Origin: Maratus speciosus
Lineage: Eukaryota; Arthropoda; Arachnida; Araneae; Salticidae
Direction of reading: 5' to 3'
Length of the DNA stretch: 64,000 bases
Assembly: GCA_963932465.1 (NCBI GenBank)
Contig: OZ010786.1
Coordinates: 271,592,411-271,656,410, forward strand
Part shown: piece by piece, positions 36,440 to 48,295 of the stretch
Position numbering within the stretch: the first letter of the stretch is position 1
Layout: every line of letters begins with the position of its first letter
Position numbers and translations under genes: made by a program
The notes under the pieces: model-generated
Told to the model about the DNA's origin: nothing
Database searches by the model: none
What the model saw: only the letters and a program-made list of their open reading frames with translations

Positions 36440-37770
36440 TTAAAAATTATTAGCAGTTAAAATTAAATAAAGTATAAAAAATTTTTTAAACAATGCTGAG
36501 TATTCAGGAGTAAGTGCACATGATTCATTTATCGGCGACGTTTGCTTACGAGTGAACACACCTTCCAGAAAAACTCTACTTTTAATATTTTTGCAACCGG
36601 ATCTGATAACTTTCATATTCGTGAAATCTGGGATATGGTCGGTATCCAAAGAATGCTGTACAATTTTAGACAGTAGGTTTCCAGATTTGTAAGTACGTTT
36701 ATGCTCGGCAAGGCGAATGGCGCAAGTGCGACCAGTTTCGCCAATATATACTGAGTCGCAACCTTTACATGGTGTACTGTAAATTGAACCGGTTCTTAGT
36801 AAGGGGGGGATTTTAGATTTACAAAGTAAGTTTTTCAAAACATTTTGAGGCTTGAATGATGTACTGATGTTATGAGACTTCAAAAGGCTAGAGATTTTTT
36901 CAGAAAGATATTTGTTGTAGGGTAGAGATATGTAAATAGCGGGAGCCTTACAATTTGCAGAGGATGACACGCGATGGTCAGAAAAAAATACTTTTTAATC
37001 ATCTTAAAGGATATCCATATAGAATTAGGTCACTAAATATCTTCTTTTTTTTCAAATTGGAAGGCTGCGTCAGTATTACAATAACTTTTAGCTCTGTGTA
37101 TTAAAGTTCTAACGACTGCGATTTTATGGGAGAGTGGGTTCATAGATTCAAAATTTAGGTATTGCCCAGAATTTGTCGCCTTACGGTATACAGATGTTAA
37201 AACTTTCTGAAAATCAGTATTCTCTACTCTTTCAACCATAATGTCGAGGAAAGGTAATTTGCTATCAGTCTCGATTTCGGCAGTGAATTGGATTGCTGGA
37301 CAGATAGAGTTCGCAGTTTGTAGAATTTCATTCAAATCCTCCTGCTTCGCAACAAGAAAAACGTCATCGACATAACGTCTCCAAAAACAGACCTTAGAGC
37401 CTAAAACGCACATTATTTCAAACTCAATGTACTGCATTGTTATTTCAGCTATTCTAACGGAAATTGGTGATCCCATAGCAGTTCCATTAACTTGGCTATA
37501 AAATTTTTCATCAAAAATGAAACAATTAGATGTAAGACAAAATCTCACAAGATCAACAACGTCCAAAATGTCAAGACTTGAGTCCTTATTATATTTCGGC
37601 CATACGTTCTGGACAACATCGCAAGCAAAATCAATCGGTATAGATGTAAACAGAGACACTACGTCAAATGAAGCCATCATGCAGTTAGGTGGAAAACGGA
37701 AACTCTTAAGACAGTCCAGAAATCGATAAGCTGATGTAAGACAGTAAATGGATTCCAAAGTTAGAGTTCT
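36440..37770 (-). pseudogene. Penelope-like RT plus GIY-YIG endonuclease, copy A
   Basis: From 37770 the minus strand encodes RT motifs FDVVSLFTSIPIDFA (catalytic Asp of motif A), GTAMGSPIS, and RRYVDDVFLV (motif C). A frameshift at an A-rich run near 37035 separates these from the C-terminal part (36970-36440), with PCKGCDSVYIGETGRTCAIR, the GIY-YIG endonuclease core with its zinc-type cysteines, and EHKRTY. The N-terminal half of the usual protein is missing (5' truncation), and the ORF's first codons read into copy B. The enzyme primes reverse transcription at nicked DNA. Confidence 0.9.
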
Positions 37771-38859
37771 TGACATTTTGGACGTTGTTGATCTTATGAG
37801 ATTTTGTCTTTTATTTCTAATTGTTTCATTTTTGATGAAAAATTTTATAGCCAAGTTAATGGAACTGCTATGGGATCCCCAATTTCCGTTAGAATAGCTG
37901 AAATAGTAATGCAGTACATTGAGAATGAAATAATGTGCCTTTTAGGCTCTAAAATCTGTTTTTGGAGACGTTATGTCGATGACGTTTTTCTTGTTGCGAA
38001 GCAGGAGGATTTGAATGAAATTCTACAAACTGCGAACTCTATCTGTCCAGCAATCCAATTCACTGCCGAAATCGAGACTGATCGCAAATTACCTTTCCTC
38101 GACATTATGGTTGAAAGAGTAGAGATTACTGATTTTCAGAAAGTTTCAACATCTGTATACCGTAAGGTGACAAATTCTGGGCAATACCTAAATTTTGAAT
38201 CTATGAACCCACTCTCCCATAAAATCGAGGTCGTTAGAACTTTAATCCACAGAGCTAAAAGTTATTGTAATACTGACGCAGCCTTCCAATTTGAAAAAAA
38301 GAAGATATTTAGTGACCTAATTCTAAATGGATATCCTTTAAGATGGTTAAAAAGGATTTTTTCTGAGCATCGCGTGTCATCCTCTGTAAATTGTAAGGCT
38401 CCCGCTATTTACATATCTCTACCCTACAACAAATATCTTTCTGAAAAAATCTCTAGCCTTTTGAAGTCTCATAACATCAGTACATCATTCAAGCCTCAAA
38501 ATGTTTTGAAAAACTTACTTTGTAAATCTAAAATCCCCCCCTTACTAAGAACCGGTTCAATTTACAGTATACCATGTAAAGGTTGCGACTCAGTATGTAT
38601 TGGCGAAACTGGTCGCACTTGCGCCATTCACCTTGCCGAGCACAAACGTACTTACAAATCTGGAAACCTACGGTCTAAAATTGTACAGCATTCTTTGGAT
38701 ACCGACCATATCCCAGATTTCTCGAATATGAAAGTTAACAGGTCCGATTGCAGTGATATTAAAAGTAGAGTTTTTCTGGAAGGTGGGTTCACTCGTAAGC
38801 AAACGTCGCCGATAAATGAATCATGTGCACTTCCTCCTGAATACTCAGCATTGTTTTAA
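37770..38859 (+). pseudogene. Penelope-like RT plus GIY-YIG endonuclease, copy B
   Basis: It is open from 37804 to 38859 (351 codons) in one frame. It covers GTAMGSPIS, RRYVDDVFLV, the connecting region, and the endonuclease with GCDSVCIGETGRT, where copy A has Tyr in place of the first Cys of VCIG. That Tyr is part of the GIY-YIG signature, so the nuclease is probably impaired. Upstream, a short insertion near 37822 breaks the link to ILDVVDLMRFCL. RT motif A lies beyond the truncation point. Confidence 0.88.
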
Positions 38860-39114
38860 AAAAATTTTATACTTTATTTAATTTTAACTGCTAATAATTT
38901 TTAACCGTAAACATGATATATAGTTTTCCGTCATTTGAATGTTTTGTTGTACTGATGAGGGGTTAAAATTTAGCTTGAAACGTTTGCTTTTTAATTGTAT
39001 TAAATGTATTTATATAATTTTACTTGTATGTCTGATGAATTGTAATATATATTTTATTTTTAACTCGTATATCAGACGTTAAACAATGATGATTTATTTT
39101 AATCATAAGAATAT

Positions 39115-39480
39115 CGTTCATACAGACACCAGTAATAAATTATCTGAAGAGTACAAGAACCTCTCGTTGTCGTATTTGATTCCCGAATTGTACTGCATGA
39201 TGAGGTAAATAACAAACAATAAATGGAATATTTTCAGATTTTTGTACACGATCTATATGACACAATTCCGAATATTACTTCATGAATTATCGTTTTTTTT
39301 TTTTATTATTATTGATTGTCTATTTGAAAGTCTTCCTTGAAAATAATGACGTCGCAGCAGAGTGACTTCCTCAATTTCACTTCATTGAAATGGAGAATAT
39401 TTAAATGGAAGTTTCAGAAGAAACCCTCCAGAACTATCTGTAAAATCATTCAGTTTTAAATGATCTTCACGTTTTTATTC
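39115..39480 (-). pseudogene. BEL/Pao reverse transcriptase, N-terminal part
   Basis: LNDFTDSSGGFLLKLPFK (family T-D--G-F-V-LPFK), then YLPHHAV and MNDIL lead up to the exact point where the Penelope pair has inserted (39103). The phase continues on the other side at 36290. There are frameshifts between the blocks. Confidence 0.7.
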
Positions 39481-39539
39481 TGCCTTAGAAACTCGACCTA
39501 GCTCAAGAACAAAATCCGAAAACTAAAACTATTCAACTC

Positions 39540-40030
39540 AATCATCCAATCGTAATCTAATATTGTTAACAGTAATTGTACGTTGATTTGTATCCAAAGA
39601 CGTAGTCTTCCGTAATAATTCATCCAAGTTTAGAACATACAATAGTGTTTTCGATCTCCTCACTACTTCCTTTTCAAGTAATGCAACGAAACTGTTAACT
39701 CCTAATATAATATCCACTTGTCTTGATTCAAAGAAAAATGTGTCTGCCAAAACTAAATCATTAAACTTATTTACAATATTTGAAGGAATTTAACTATATA
39801 TATTTACTTCGGAATTGAAATAAAGAGTAAAATTTAAGTTTATCTCTCCATGCGTTTCAACATTATTAAAGGCCAAACATGTAATCTGTTATTTTGTACA
39901 TTGCCTTTGTAAGCACAATCTGCGCCTATAATTAAACTTATGAAAGAGGCATCCCTAACACTATTCAACAGAGCATGGCAATTTACAGAATTATCCAGTG
40001 AGTCAAAAAAATAAAATCACTGCCATTCAA
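39540..40030 (-). pseudogene. BEL/Pao aspartic protease relic
   Basis: Minus-strand fragments NSVRDASFISLII (where the family has its D-S-G loop) and LADTFFFESRQVDIILGVNSF (family pattern L-AD--F-----ID-L-GAD-F) are followed by the linker to RT. The active-site Asp is not preserved. The 70-codon open piece at 39538-39750 is the best-kept part. It would have cut the Gag-Pol polyprotein. Confidence 0.65.
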
Positions 40031-40389
40031 AACAGACTTTGCGTAATTTTCATTGTATGTAATTGCGGCGCAGAATTGTTTCTAAATTCAGAGGTGCTAG
40101 CACAAGAAGATCGATTTAATAATTCATTTAATATGGACTAAAATTCCGTTAAATTTGGCGATAGCAGAACCATGTGGTACCTCTTTTACACTGTCTGCAT
40201 AAGACTTATTATATTTTTGAACTTCTAAATTACATTATTTAGACTAGTGTTTAATTAAAAGAGAGTTATAACTTAAGTTGTTTCTAACTCTATTTATTTT
40301 TGTACATTTAACTGCAATAATGTAAGTCATTTATACAGTGAGTGTGATTATTTCATACAGAACAAATATTACTAACAAGCAACAATCTC

Positions 40390-40950
40390 TTGACCACAGT
40401 TTACATTATTTTCATTGCAGACGACATAAGGTTTCGAAATGTTCTAGCGTTATCTTCCAAGTGAGATACTAAATTCTCAAGCTTTTCCAATTCCTCCTTT
40501 TTCCTGTGCCCTATCACCTCAATATTTCGTATTTTTACCTAATTTCGGTGCAATTAAATAAACTATCAATCTTTCAGAAAATCTTATAACTTCTTGTTTA
40601 AATACACATAATGAATGCAGATATGTATTTATGACATCTTGCTCTCTCTAAAATACACTATCTACAATACACTATCTAAAATAGAATCTGCGGTATCCAA
40701 AATACAACGCATCACTATTAATTTCTTAACTAATGCAATAACTCCGTCTACTTGAATACTGATCCTTCATTAACTCTAATGCCATGTTATTGTTTGCATC
40801 AGAGGATATTGAATAATTTTCACTGTACTCTTTTTACATGATAATTTCAAAAAGTGTTATTTCTGACAGTCTGACAAGCTCTCATTGCAATCCACACTAG
40901 CTTTAATTCAGTTTTAAAATGATAACCTTTATTTTATATTACTAATAAAC
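40390..40950 (-). pseudogene. BEL/Pao gag relic
   Basis: A piece reading NNNMALELMKDQYSSRRS, then ALVKKLI in a shifted frame, resembles the gag segment with the A--L--RYG--- pattern. Further on, KKEELEKLENLVSHLEDNAR fits the helical stretch that follows it. Several stops. The assignment depends on its place upstream of the protease relic. Confidence 0.5.
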
Positions 40951-40999
40951 TTTGGAAGTGGGAGCTTTAGTTGGTTCAAAATTTTGGATTTTAAATTTG

Positions 41000-42365
41000 T
41001 TAGTGTTTTGACTCGCTTCATTTAAAGTAAATTTTGAATTTTTACGGTTACCATTTAACCCCGCGTTGATAAAATTTGCATTAAATGTTTCACGTTATTG
41101 ATCATGTGGTTTTATTTTTTTTTTCAAATAATGTAAGTTGAATAGAATCAAACTCATTAATGCAACAAGTAATCTTGTTCTCTAATTTCGTAACATTAGG
41201 TTTTGAATACACTTTTATATCTAAAACATCTTTAAATTTCTCCAAAGTGAGCAAAAGTATTAACGAAAAGAAGAAACTTACGATGCAGTAAAACTATCTT
41301 TTTAAAATATGCCCCTTCTCTATATAAATAACATTTTCTAATGTCTGAAATTCTAACCCAATTATAATTCAACACAAATCCCTTTCTAAAGCTCAATCTC
41401 TCAATTTTAAATAAAAACAACACTATCCCCAGATGTAACCATTAACATTGAGTGCTGGTTGCATATTAAACATCTTTAATCTCATATTATTAAACAATTT
41501 TAAAAAGGACTTTATCAGGTTTTAACAAAACCCTGTAGGTTTACAAACTACCAGGCACGCACGTTATCTTACAGCTCTGGTCAGAAAAAAAAGTTTCCAT
41601 AACTCTAAGGTATAAAATTAAAGGAAGTTTTGACATAAGAAAAGTACCACTTTCGATACAATTCATTCGTAACAATTATCATTGCTTAAATTTTACCAGA
41701 AATAACTTATAGTTTCTGATAAGGGAACTAATTAACATTTGTCAATTTCATCATAACAAATTTATAATTATAATTCTTAAGCTATCTGTTTGAAATTTTG
41801 ATTAGAATATAGTCATATTGTCTTATATAATAATATCTTAACTATTATTATATAATAGAGATTTTCCATGAATAAGTATGGAAATAAATTCACATTTGCA
41901 TAGAAATTGAGTTTGTGCCATCATTCCAGGCTGTTGAAATATTATAATGGCAATGAATCTAAAATACTTATAACAATAATGTCGAATTATACACTTAATT
42001 AGTAACACTGTGTATTCTTGATTTTGAACAATAATCTACTTGTGTTTGCGAAGCTAATTATCCAATATGCTCTATAAAGAATTTATTAAAGACAGCTTTC
42101 TGTCAAATGTGTTTTTTTATTTGCTAAATTTTGTTTGTAGAAGTTAGTATGTAAGCAATATATGTTATAGTATATACTTTTGCTTTATCAGAATGCACAG
42201 ACGTGGGAAAAAGTAAACACACCCTGCTAACTTTGGAACAAATTATCGTAGAAGAAAGTCACATGTATCAAACGATTAGAAATAAAGCTTACTTTTAAAT
42301 GATGTATATAAAATTTGCTTAGGGGGCCATCTATGCATCAAAACAAACCCGTTTCTTCGTTTTAA
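41000..42365. other. No recognisable gene
   Basis: AT-rich. The 5' end and LTR of the BEL relic could lie here but I found no partner repeat on the left side. Short ORFs without domains. Confidence 0.45.
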
Positions 42366-42368
42366 ACT

Positions 42369-42760
42369 TTTTTTTAGGGTTCCATACTTAAAAACTAAAA
42401 ACGGAACCATTATAAGATCACTCTTGCGTTTGTCTGTCTGTCACATCCATTTTATTCGAAAACTATGGAACGTGGAAAGTTCAAATTGGGGGATCTAATA
42501 AAGACTAGTGACCCACATATTTACAGATTATTAAACATCTACAAATATTTTTTAGCAAAAATGTAGAGGGGCTAATTATGTTACTTGAAAAAATAAATCT
42601 TTTCTTTGTATGTCGTGTAGGGTATCGTCTGAAAGCTTTCATAACGCGGAACTCAAAAATACATTTAATATAATTTTAGGTATTATATTTTCAGAGATAT
42701 CATCGAAAATTTAGTGCAAAAATATGCCCCCCCCCCCCATTTATTTCCGAATATACCAAA
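42369..42760. repeat. Dispersed GGGTTCC...GGAACC / GTCTGTCTGTC repeat
   Basis: TAGGGTTCCATACTT...ACGGAACCATTATAAGATCAC followed by GTTTGTCTGTCTGTCAC is a phrase I know from interspersed repeats of many arthropods. The body continues with TATGGAACGTGGAAAGTTCA and ends near a poly-C run at 42727-42739. Confidence 0.6.
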
Positions 42761-42877
42761 AGTAAAATTACGAAAAAATTAGAGGTAGTACAGGTTAATT
42801 TAATCATTGCATGAAAATTATAGTGATTACCCTAGGCCACATAGTTTTTAAGAAAAGCGCATTTTCCCGTGACATAC

Positions 42878-43344
42878 TGTTGGAATGTTATTCCATATGG
42901 AAGGCATGAATACGAAATTCCTCAATAGGTAAACAATAAAAAAGTTAAAAGTTTTACCTTTATGTTTTGATGTGTTTCAATAGAAATATATTCTTCTTTG
43001 GATGGACAAAAAACATTTATTAGAAGATTGAATACACTAGAAAAATATATATGCTGGTCAAAATACGGATCACATTTCACAATAAAACAAAACAGATGTA
43101 TAAGACTATTTACAAACACAAAGAAATACTTTGAACTATGGCTTGTTGCAGTTTTTTTATCATATTATATTCCTTTGGAATATTATTGGATTTTTTTAAT
43201 CAAGCAGCATTTTGCTGCCAACTGCTATAAGGGAAGGAGCAACACTGACTAAACTGAGTGTCTGTCACAGTAGATCAAATAAAAAGATTGTCTGATGCTG
43301 CCATCTGGTGGATGTTCTTGAAAACAAAAGAGCATTTTTTAACA
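42878..43344 (-). repeat. copia 3' LTR
   Basis: 467 bp, TG...CA in both readings. The purine-rich AAAACGGGAGAGA (minus strand, 43357-43345) abuts it as the polypurine tract. Short antisense ORFs inside are not genes. Confidence 0.95.
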
Positions 43345-43399
43345 TCTCTCCCGTTTTGTGATAGAATCTGACACCAGGTGGATAAGGTTTCTACAAAGT

Positions 43400-44150
43400 T
43401 CAAATTTGGTCTTTGGCAGTGGCTTCGTCATTATATCTGCTATCATTTCATTTGTTGATAGATATTTGACATCTATAACATATTAGTTTTTAAATCTCGT
43501 ATGTAATGATACTTTGTATCAATGTGCTTAGTGCGAGATTTAAATTATTCACTTTTAACCAATTTAATTGTAGATTGGTTATCTTCAAAAATTCTAATAG
43601 GAAAATGTTGTTGTAAATTGAGATCTTTACATAATTTTAAGATCCATAGCACCTCTTGAGTTCCTTGTGACAGTGCCACATATTCAGCTTCTGCTCACGA
43701 TAACGTCACACATGTTTGTTTTCGCGAGAACCAAGAAATGCAGCTATTGCCTAAGAAGATTACATTTCCTGGGGTGGATTTTCTGTCTGTAGCATCTTGA
43801 CCCCAGTCTGCATCCGCGTATGCAACTATATTAGGATATTCTTTTGAAGAAATGTGGAGATCAAGGTCATTCGTTGTTTTTAAGTATCTTATTACCCTCT
43901 TAACAGCATTCCAGTCTTTTTGTCTTGGATTATTGAATCTTCGACTTAGTATGTGTGTAGAAGCGGTAATATCAGGTCTTGTGCATGAGGAAATATATAA
44001 AAGACTTCCTATAGCTTGCCTATAATTATCATTTGATGATAAAAGATTTTCTTCTTTATCTAAACAATAATAGTTAGTTTCCATTGGGGTATAAGTTGGT
44101 TTGGCTTCTTCAAGCTGAAAATCCTTAACTAATTGAGTTATTTTACTTCT
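43400..44150 (-). pseudogene. copia RNase H part of polyprotein
   Basis: It is in the same frame as the C-terminal RT. It contains the connection YRQAIGSLLYISSCTRPDIT, then YADADWGQDATDRKST (RNase H Asp) and ISWFSRKQTCVTLS. A stop replaces the residue before AEAEYVALS (second catalytic region). The reading continues to about 43400 with WILKLCKDL and further stops. Confidence 0.9.
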
Positions 44151-44570
44151 TTATGAAAGTAAATAACTTCCATCTTCTTTTCTGCAAATTTCTATACCTA
44201 AGAAGTATTTTGTTTCTCCTAGTGATGTTATGGGATAAGATTTCTTTAAGTAATTTATTACTTCATTAACTTCATTTTCATCTTCTGAGCTCATCAGCAT
44301 ATCATCTACATACAGTATGAGAGGAATTGTCTTCATTGATTTTTCTTTTATGAACAAACATGGATCAGCTTCACTTTGTTTAAATCCATATGCCTTTAGA
44401 GTATTTTCCATTTCTTCATTCCAGCACTTGGCGGCTTGTTTAAGACCATATATAGCCTTTTTTAATTTATAGATTTTGTCTTTATTTTCTTCATCATGAA
44501 AGCCTTCTGGTTGATGCATGTATAATTCTTCATTATCTAGTTTACCATGTAGAAAGGCTTGTTTTAACAT
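44151..44570 (-). pseudogene. copia reverse transcriptase, C-terminal part
   Basis: It takes over after the frameshift with QAFLHGKLDNEELYMHQPEG, YGLKQAAKCWN and LILYVDDMLM (motif C with the two catalytic Asp), then SLGETKYFLGIEI. It stops at a premature codon after DGSYLLS. Confidence 0.93.
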
Positions 44571-45135
44571 CTACTTGGAATACTCTGGCTTTATGATAAG
44601 CTGCCCAGGTCAGAAAAGCTCTAATAGTTGTATGTTTGACGACAGGAGAGAAGGTTTCATCATAATCAGTGCCTAATTTTTGAGCGAAACCTTTGGCAAC
44701 TAATCGTGCTTTGCATTTTATTTCTTCTCCATTTTCATTACGTTTTGTTTTGTAAACCCATTTACAGCCAATGGCGTGCTTGCCTTTGGGTAAAGTAACA
44801 AGCTCAAACACTTCATTTTCCTTTAAAGAGTTAAATTCTTCCTTCATAGCTTGAAACCATTTCTGTTGATCTTTTACTGGTAATCGTAAAACATCTTTAA
44901 AAGTTTCAGGATCTTGATTTTTGGAACAACTGTCTTCAGTTTTGTAAGAATATCTTTCTGGTGGAATTCCTTTAGTCTCTCTGTTAGATATTCTTCTCTG
45001 GAAATTATGTTCACTTTCTTCAGTTGTTGGGCTATCTACTGATTTTTCATCCATTTTTATTTCTTCTGCAGTATTTTCTATTCGGATAGCTTCACTATCA
45101 TTTTCAAGATTTTCTTCTGAAAAATTGAAGTGCAT
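44542..45135 (-). pseudogene. copia reverse transcriptase, N-terminal part
   Basis: It is in the same frame as the integrase. It contains KWFQAMKEEFNSLKENEVFE, GCKWVYKTKRN, KARLVAKGFAQ and ETFSPVVKHTTIR, then RVFQVDVK at RT motif A. An extra A in the AAAA run right after this (about 44566) shifts the frame and ends the ORF. Confidence 0.93.
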
Positions 45136-45147
45136 TAAATCTGAGAT

Positions 45148-46290
45148 TCACTCTTCAGGATTTTCTTTAAAGACATTTTCACAGTTCATATTTTCAAAAA
45201 ACTTCACTGTTCTGCTTATCACTATTTTTTTACCGCCTATATAAATTCGGTATCCTTTGCTTCTTAAATCGTAACCAACAAAGACTCCTTCAGTGGTTTT
45301 TTCGTCAAATTTTTGTCTCTTCTGTTTATGAACATACACATATGCTTTGCATCCAAATACTTTAAGGTGACTCAAATTTGGCTTATGCCCATTCCGTAGT
45401 TCATATGGTGTCTTTTCAGTTGATTTTGTGGGTAATCTATTTTGTAAGTAGGCTGCTGTAGCTATGGCTTCTGCCCAGAATGTTTTTGGCAGTTTAGCAT
45501 TTATAAGCATGGCTTTACTCATTTCAATAAGCGAGCGATTCTTTCTTTCTGCGGCTCCATTTTGGGATGGTGAATATGGCGTCGTTGTTTCATGATTTAT
45601 TCCTAAGTTTTTAAGGTAGTCTTTGACAGATTCGTTACAATATTCTGTTCCATTGTCACTACGCAAGGATTTAATCTTCAATCTAAATTTATTTGTTGTT
45701 GATGCAACATACTCTTTTAATTTCTCAAATACTTCATCTTTAGAAGAAATAAAATATACTTGTGTATAACGAGAGTAATCATCAATAAATGTAACGAAAT
45801 ATCTTTTTGATCCCATACTTTTTGTTTCTGCAGGACCGCATACTTTGCTGTATATCAAATCAAGTGGTTTTTTACTTCTGTGTTGTGTTTCTTTTGGAAA
45901 TGAGTTTTCTGTTAGCTTAGCTTTTATGCAGCTTGAACATTCAGTATTATGAGAACAATTATTCACAGTAATACCTAAAGCTAAATCATCCTTTTGAATT
46001 TTCTTGATGGATTCCAAATTTCTATGGCCCAGCCTTTGGTGCCATTTTAGAATGCAGTTAACATTAGAACAAACGGGTAATATTTCTGAAGCACTATATA
46101 CCTTTTCATTTGTAGGTATTATTTTTAATCTGTAAAACCCCTCATCAGCTGTTGCATCTGGAACTAAGATGTTGCCCTTTTTAATTAAACATATATCATC
46201 TTTAAATGTTACAACAAAACCTTTCTCAGTACAAGACTGGACAGATAATAAATTACTATCCAACTCGGGAACATAAAGCACATGATCCAA
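45148..46290 (-). pseudogene. copia integrase part of polyprotein
   Basis: It is in the same frame as Gag. HQRLGHRNLESI with C-SSC gives the HHCC zinc-binding domain. The core has SDNGTEY (second Asp) and AAERKNRSL (Glu). The first catalytic Asp, normally in an H-SDVCGP box, is Lys here (YSKVCGP), so strand transfer should be lost. Downstream are the FGCKAYVYV and KGYRIY motifs of copia integrases. It ends in an in-frame TGA before the RT region. Confidence 0.93.
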
Positions 46291-46344
46291 TGTAACTCTA
46301 TTTGTTTGACCATTAAGTGTTTCAGTATTAAAAGTACATTTACC

Positions 46345-47376
46345 CTATCCCTTTGCAGTTAATTTAGTTCCATTAGCAATTGTAATTGTATCTGTATTCG
46401 AACTTTTTAATTCTGAGAACAGTTCCAAGGAATTAGCTAAATGAACAGACGCACCTGAATCAATAACAAAAGACAAATTTTTGTTTTTATTTCCATTTTG
46501 TTGAGATTTCATAACAAAACTCGAATAATGTGATTCTTCCAGTAATTCATGATAGTTTTGAGAATCTGATACATTTTCATTTTGACTAGCAGTAGTGGCA
46601 GAGAAATTGCTTGGTTTTTTAAACTGTTGACGTGATCTATCTTGGGTGAAATTTGGTTTTGTTTTGTTAATATTATTACCCTTTAAGTGAAAACAATCTT
46701 CACGGTTGTGATTATTCTTTTTGCAATGAGAACAAAATTTCTGCTTATTCAAATGCTTTGGTTTATCCCTATTACCCTTTAAAGCAAAAGATTCAAATTT
46801 TGTTGAAATTTGTTGATTTTCAATTCTTCTAAGATAATCATCAATTAATTTGTTTTGAACATATTTTAATGATAAATCTGTTTCATATTTACTTTCAATA
46901 GCAGCTATAAAGGTACTATAAGAATTTGGTAAGGAACAGAGCAAAATAGCTATTAAATTATTATCTTGTATTACTTCACCTATACTTCTTAATTTTTCTG
47001 CTAATTCTAAGACAGAATTAATATGTTCTTGCATTTTAATACTTTCATTATATTTAATGGAATACAGCTTCCTAAGAAGATAAAGTTTATTTGTTAAATT
47101 TGCTCTTTCATGAACAGATTTCAATTGATCATATGTTTCTTTAGCACTTTTAGCATGTCTGACATGAACAATTTGTGAATCTGAGATATTTAAACAAATT
47201 AATGCCCTAGCATTTCTATCATTTTTTACCCAATTATCATCATTTTCCTTTTTAGGTTCAAATACAACGTCATACAGACCTTCTTTGATTGACAATTGTT
47301 CTATTTTGAACTTCCAAACTGAATAGTTGTCATCAGTTAATTTATCAACATAATGAGATTCTTTAACACTAGACAT
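46345..47376 (-). pseudogene. copia Gag and protease part of polyprotein
   Basis: The start MSSVKESHYVDKLTDDNYSV is typical of copia Gag. Residues about 60-190 form the UBN2-like capsid region. CSHCKKNNHNREDCF (about residue 213) is a CX2CX4HX4C zinc knuckle. FVIDSGASVHLA (about residue 306) is the aspartic protease active site. The frame ends in an in-frame TAG right after KLTAKG, and the same frame continues beyond it. This looks like a nonsense mutation, although a readthrough stop cannot be excluded. Confidence 0.93.
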
Positions 47377-47823
47377 TATGATATAATAATATTTGCTTAT
47401 TTCACAGAAAATAAAACTTTTTCTCTTATTAATACATCAAAACAACAATTATAAACTCAAATATAATGCTAATGATGAAATAAGAACAAAATAAAATTCT
47501 TGAGAACAATTTTTGAAGTTACTTTTGATTTCAGAAAAACTGTTCTTAAATGTTCAATTCTTTGTTTAAAACATAAATTTACATTTGCAACTTGTATAAT
47601 AAAATTTCAATAAGAAATTGGCAAAATAATTTCTTTTCTTATCAATACACAATACTTTTGATTTCAAAATAAGAACAATTCTTTGAATTTTCTTTTATAT
47701 CATTCACTTGTGAAAAATACCAACATTCAGAAAATAATTATTTCTTTGAATTTAATTATATTATATTTTCTTCTTTTATATTACTATATTTAAAATTGAG
47801 ATAAGTTCAGTCTCATAATCGAC

Positions 47824-48290
47824 TGTTGGAATGTTATTCCATATGGAAGGCATGAATACGAAATTCCTCAATAGGTAAACAACAAAAAAGTTAAAAGTTT
47901 TACCTTTATGTTTTGATGTGTTTCAATAGAAATATATTCTTCTTTGGATGAACAAAAAACATTTATTAGAAGATTGAATACACTAGAATAATATATATGC
48001 TGGTCAAAATACGGATCACAATTCACAATAAAACAAAACAGATGTATAAGACTATTTACAAACACAAATAAATACTTTGAACTATGGCTTGTTGAAGTTT
48101 TTTTATCATATTATATTCCTTTGGAATATTATTGGATTTTTTTAATCAAGCAGCATTTTGCTGGCAACTGCTATAAGGGAAGGAGCAACACTGACTGAAC
48201 TGAGCGTCTGTCACAGTAGATCAAATAAAAAGATTGTCTGATGCTGCCATCTGGTGGATGTTCTTGAAAACAAAAGAGCATTTTCTAACA
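47824..48290 (-). repeat. copia 5' LTR
   Basis: 467 bp, the same length as its partner, with about 10 substitutions and no indels by eye. On the minus strand it is followed by GTCGATTATGAGACTGAAC, a plausible primer-binding region that resembles the internal (half) initiator-tRNA sites of copia-type elements. Confidence 0.95.
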
Positions 48291-48295
48291 CATAC

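Larger units (their letters stand above)
36291..39103. mobile_element. Two head-to-head Penelope-like elements, one insertion
   Basis: Two 5'-truncated Penelope-like copies lie back to back: copy A on minus (about 37770-36291) and copy B on plus (about 37770-39055). They share RT, GIY-YIG endonuclease and 3' UTR, so the arms form an inverted repeat of about 1.25 kb around an A-only spacer of about 235 bp. CATAAGAATAT flanks the whole block (36280-36290 and 39104-39114), an 11-bp TSD. Removing block and one TSD copy restores the phase of the BEL reverse transcriptase. The pair thus entered as one event. About 45 extra bases lie between copy B's end and the right TSD. Confidence 0.88.
35300..41000 (-). 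mobile_element. Decayed BEL/Pao LTR retrotransposon, split by Penelope pair
   Basis: On the minus strand, fragments appear in the BEL/Pao order: gag (about 40950-40390), aspartic protease (40030-39540), protease-RT linker and N-terminal RT (39480-39115), then after the Penelope insertion the rest of RT (36280-35910), the RT-RNase H linker of Peptidase_A17 type (about 35900-35560), and a possible RNase H start (about 35440). LTRs and integrase were not found. Stops and frameshifts are everywhere. Family membership rests on several independent short motif matches in the correct order. Confidence 0.75.
42878..48290 (-). mobile_element. Ty1/copia LTR retrotransposon, full length, inactivated
   Basis: Two LTRs of 467 bp each (42878-43344 and 47824-48290) start TGTTGGAATG and end TAACA. 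The 5-bp CATAC flanks both sides (42873-42877 and 48291-48295). On the minus strand the order is LTR, a primer-binding-type stretch just left of 47824, gag-protease-integrase-RT-RNase H (the copia order), a purine-rich tract (reverse complement of 43345-43357), LTR. By eye the LTRs differ at about 10 positions (about 2 percent), so the insertion is fairly young. The polyprotein has several stops and one clear frameshift. Confidence 0.97.

Noticed and set aside
37517..37729. 70-codon plus-strand ORF in the Penelope spacer
   Set aside because: Antisense to the reverse transcriptase of copy A.
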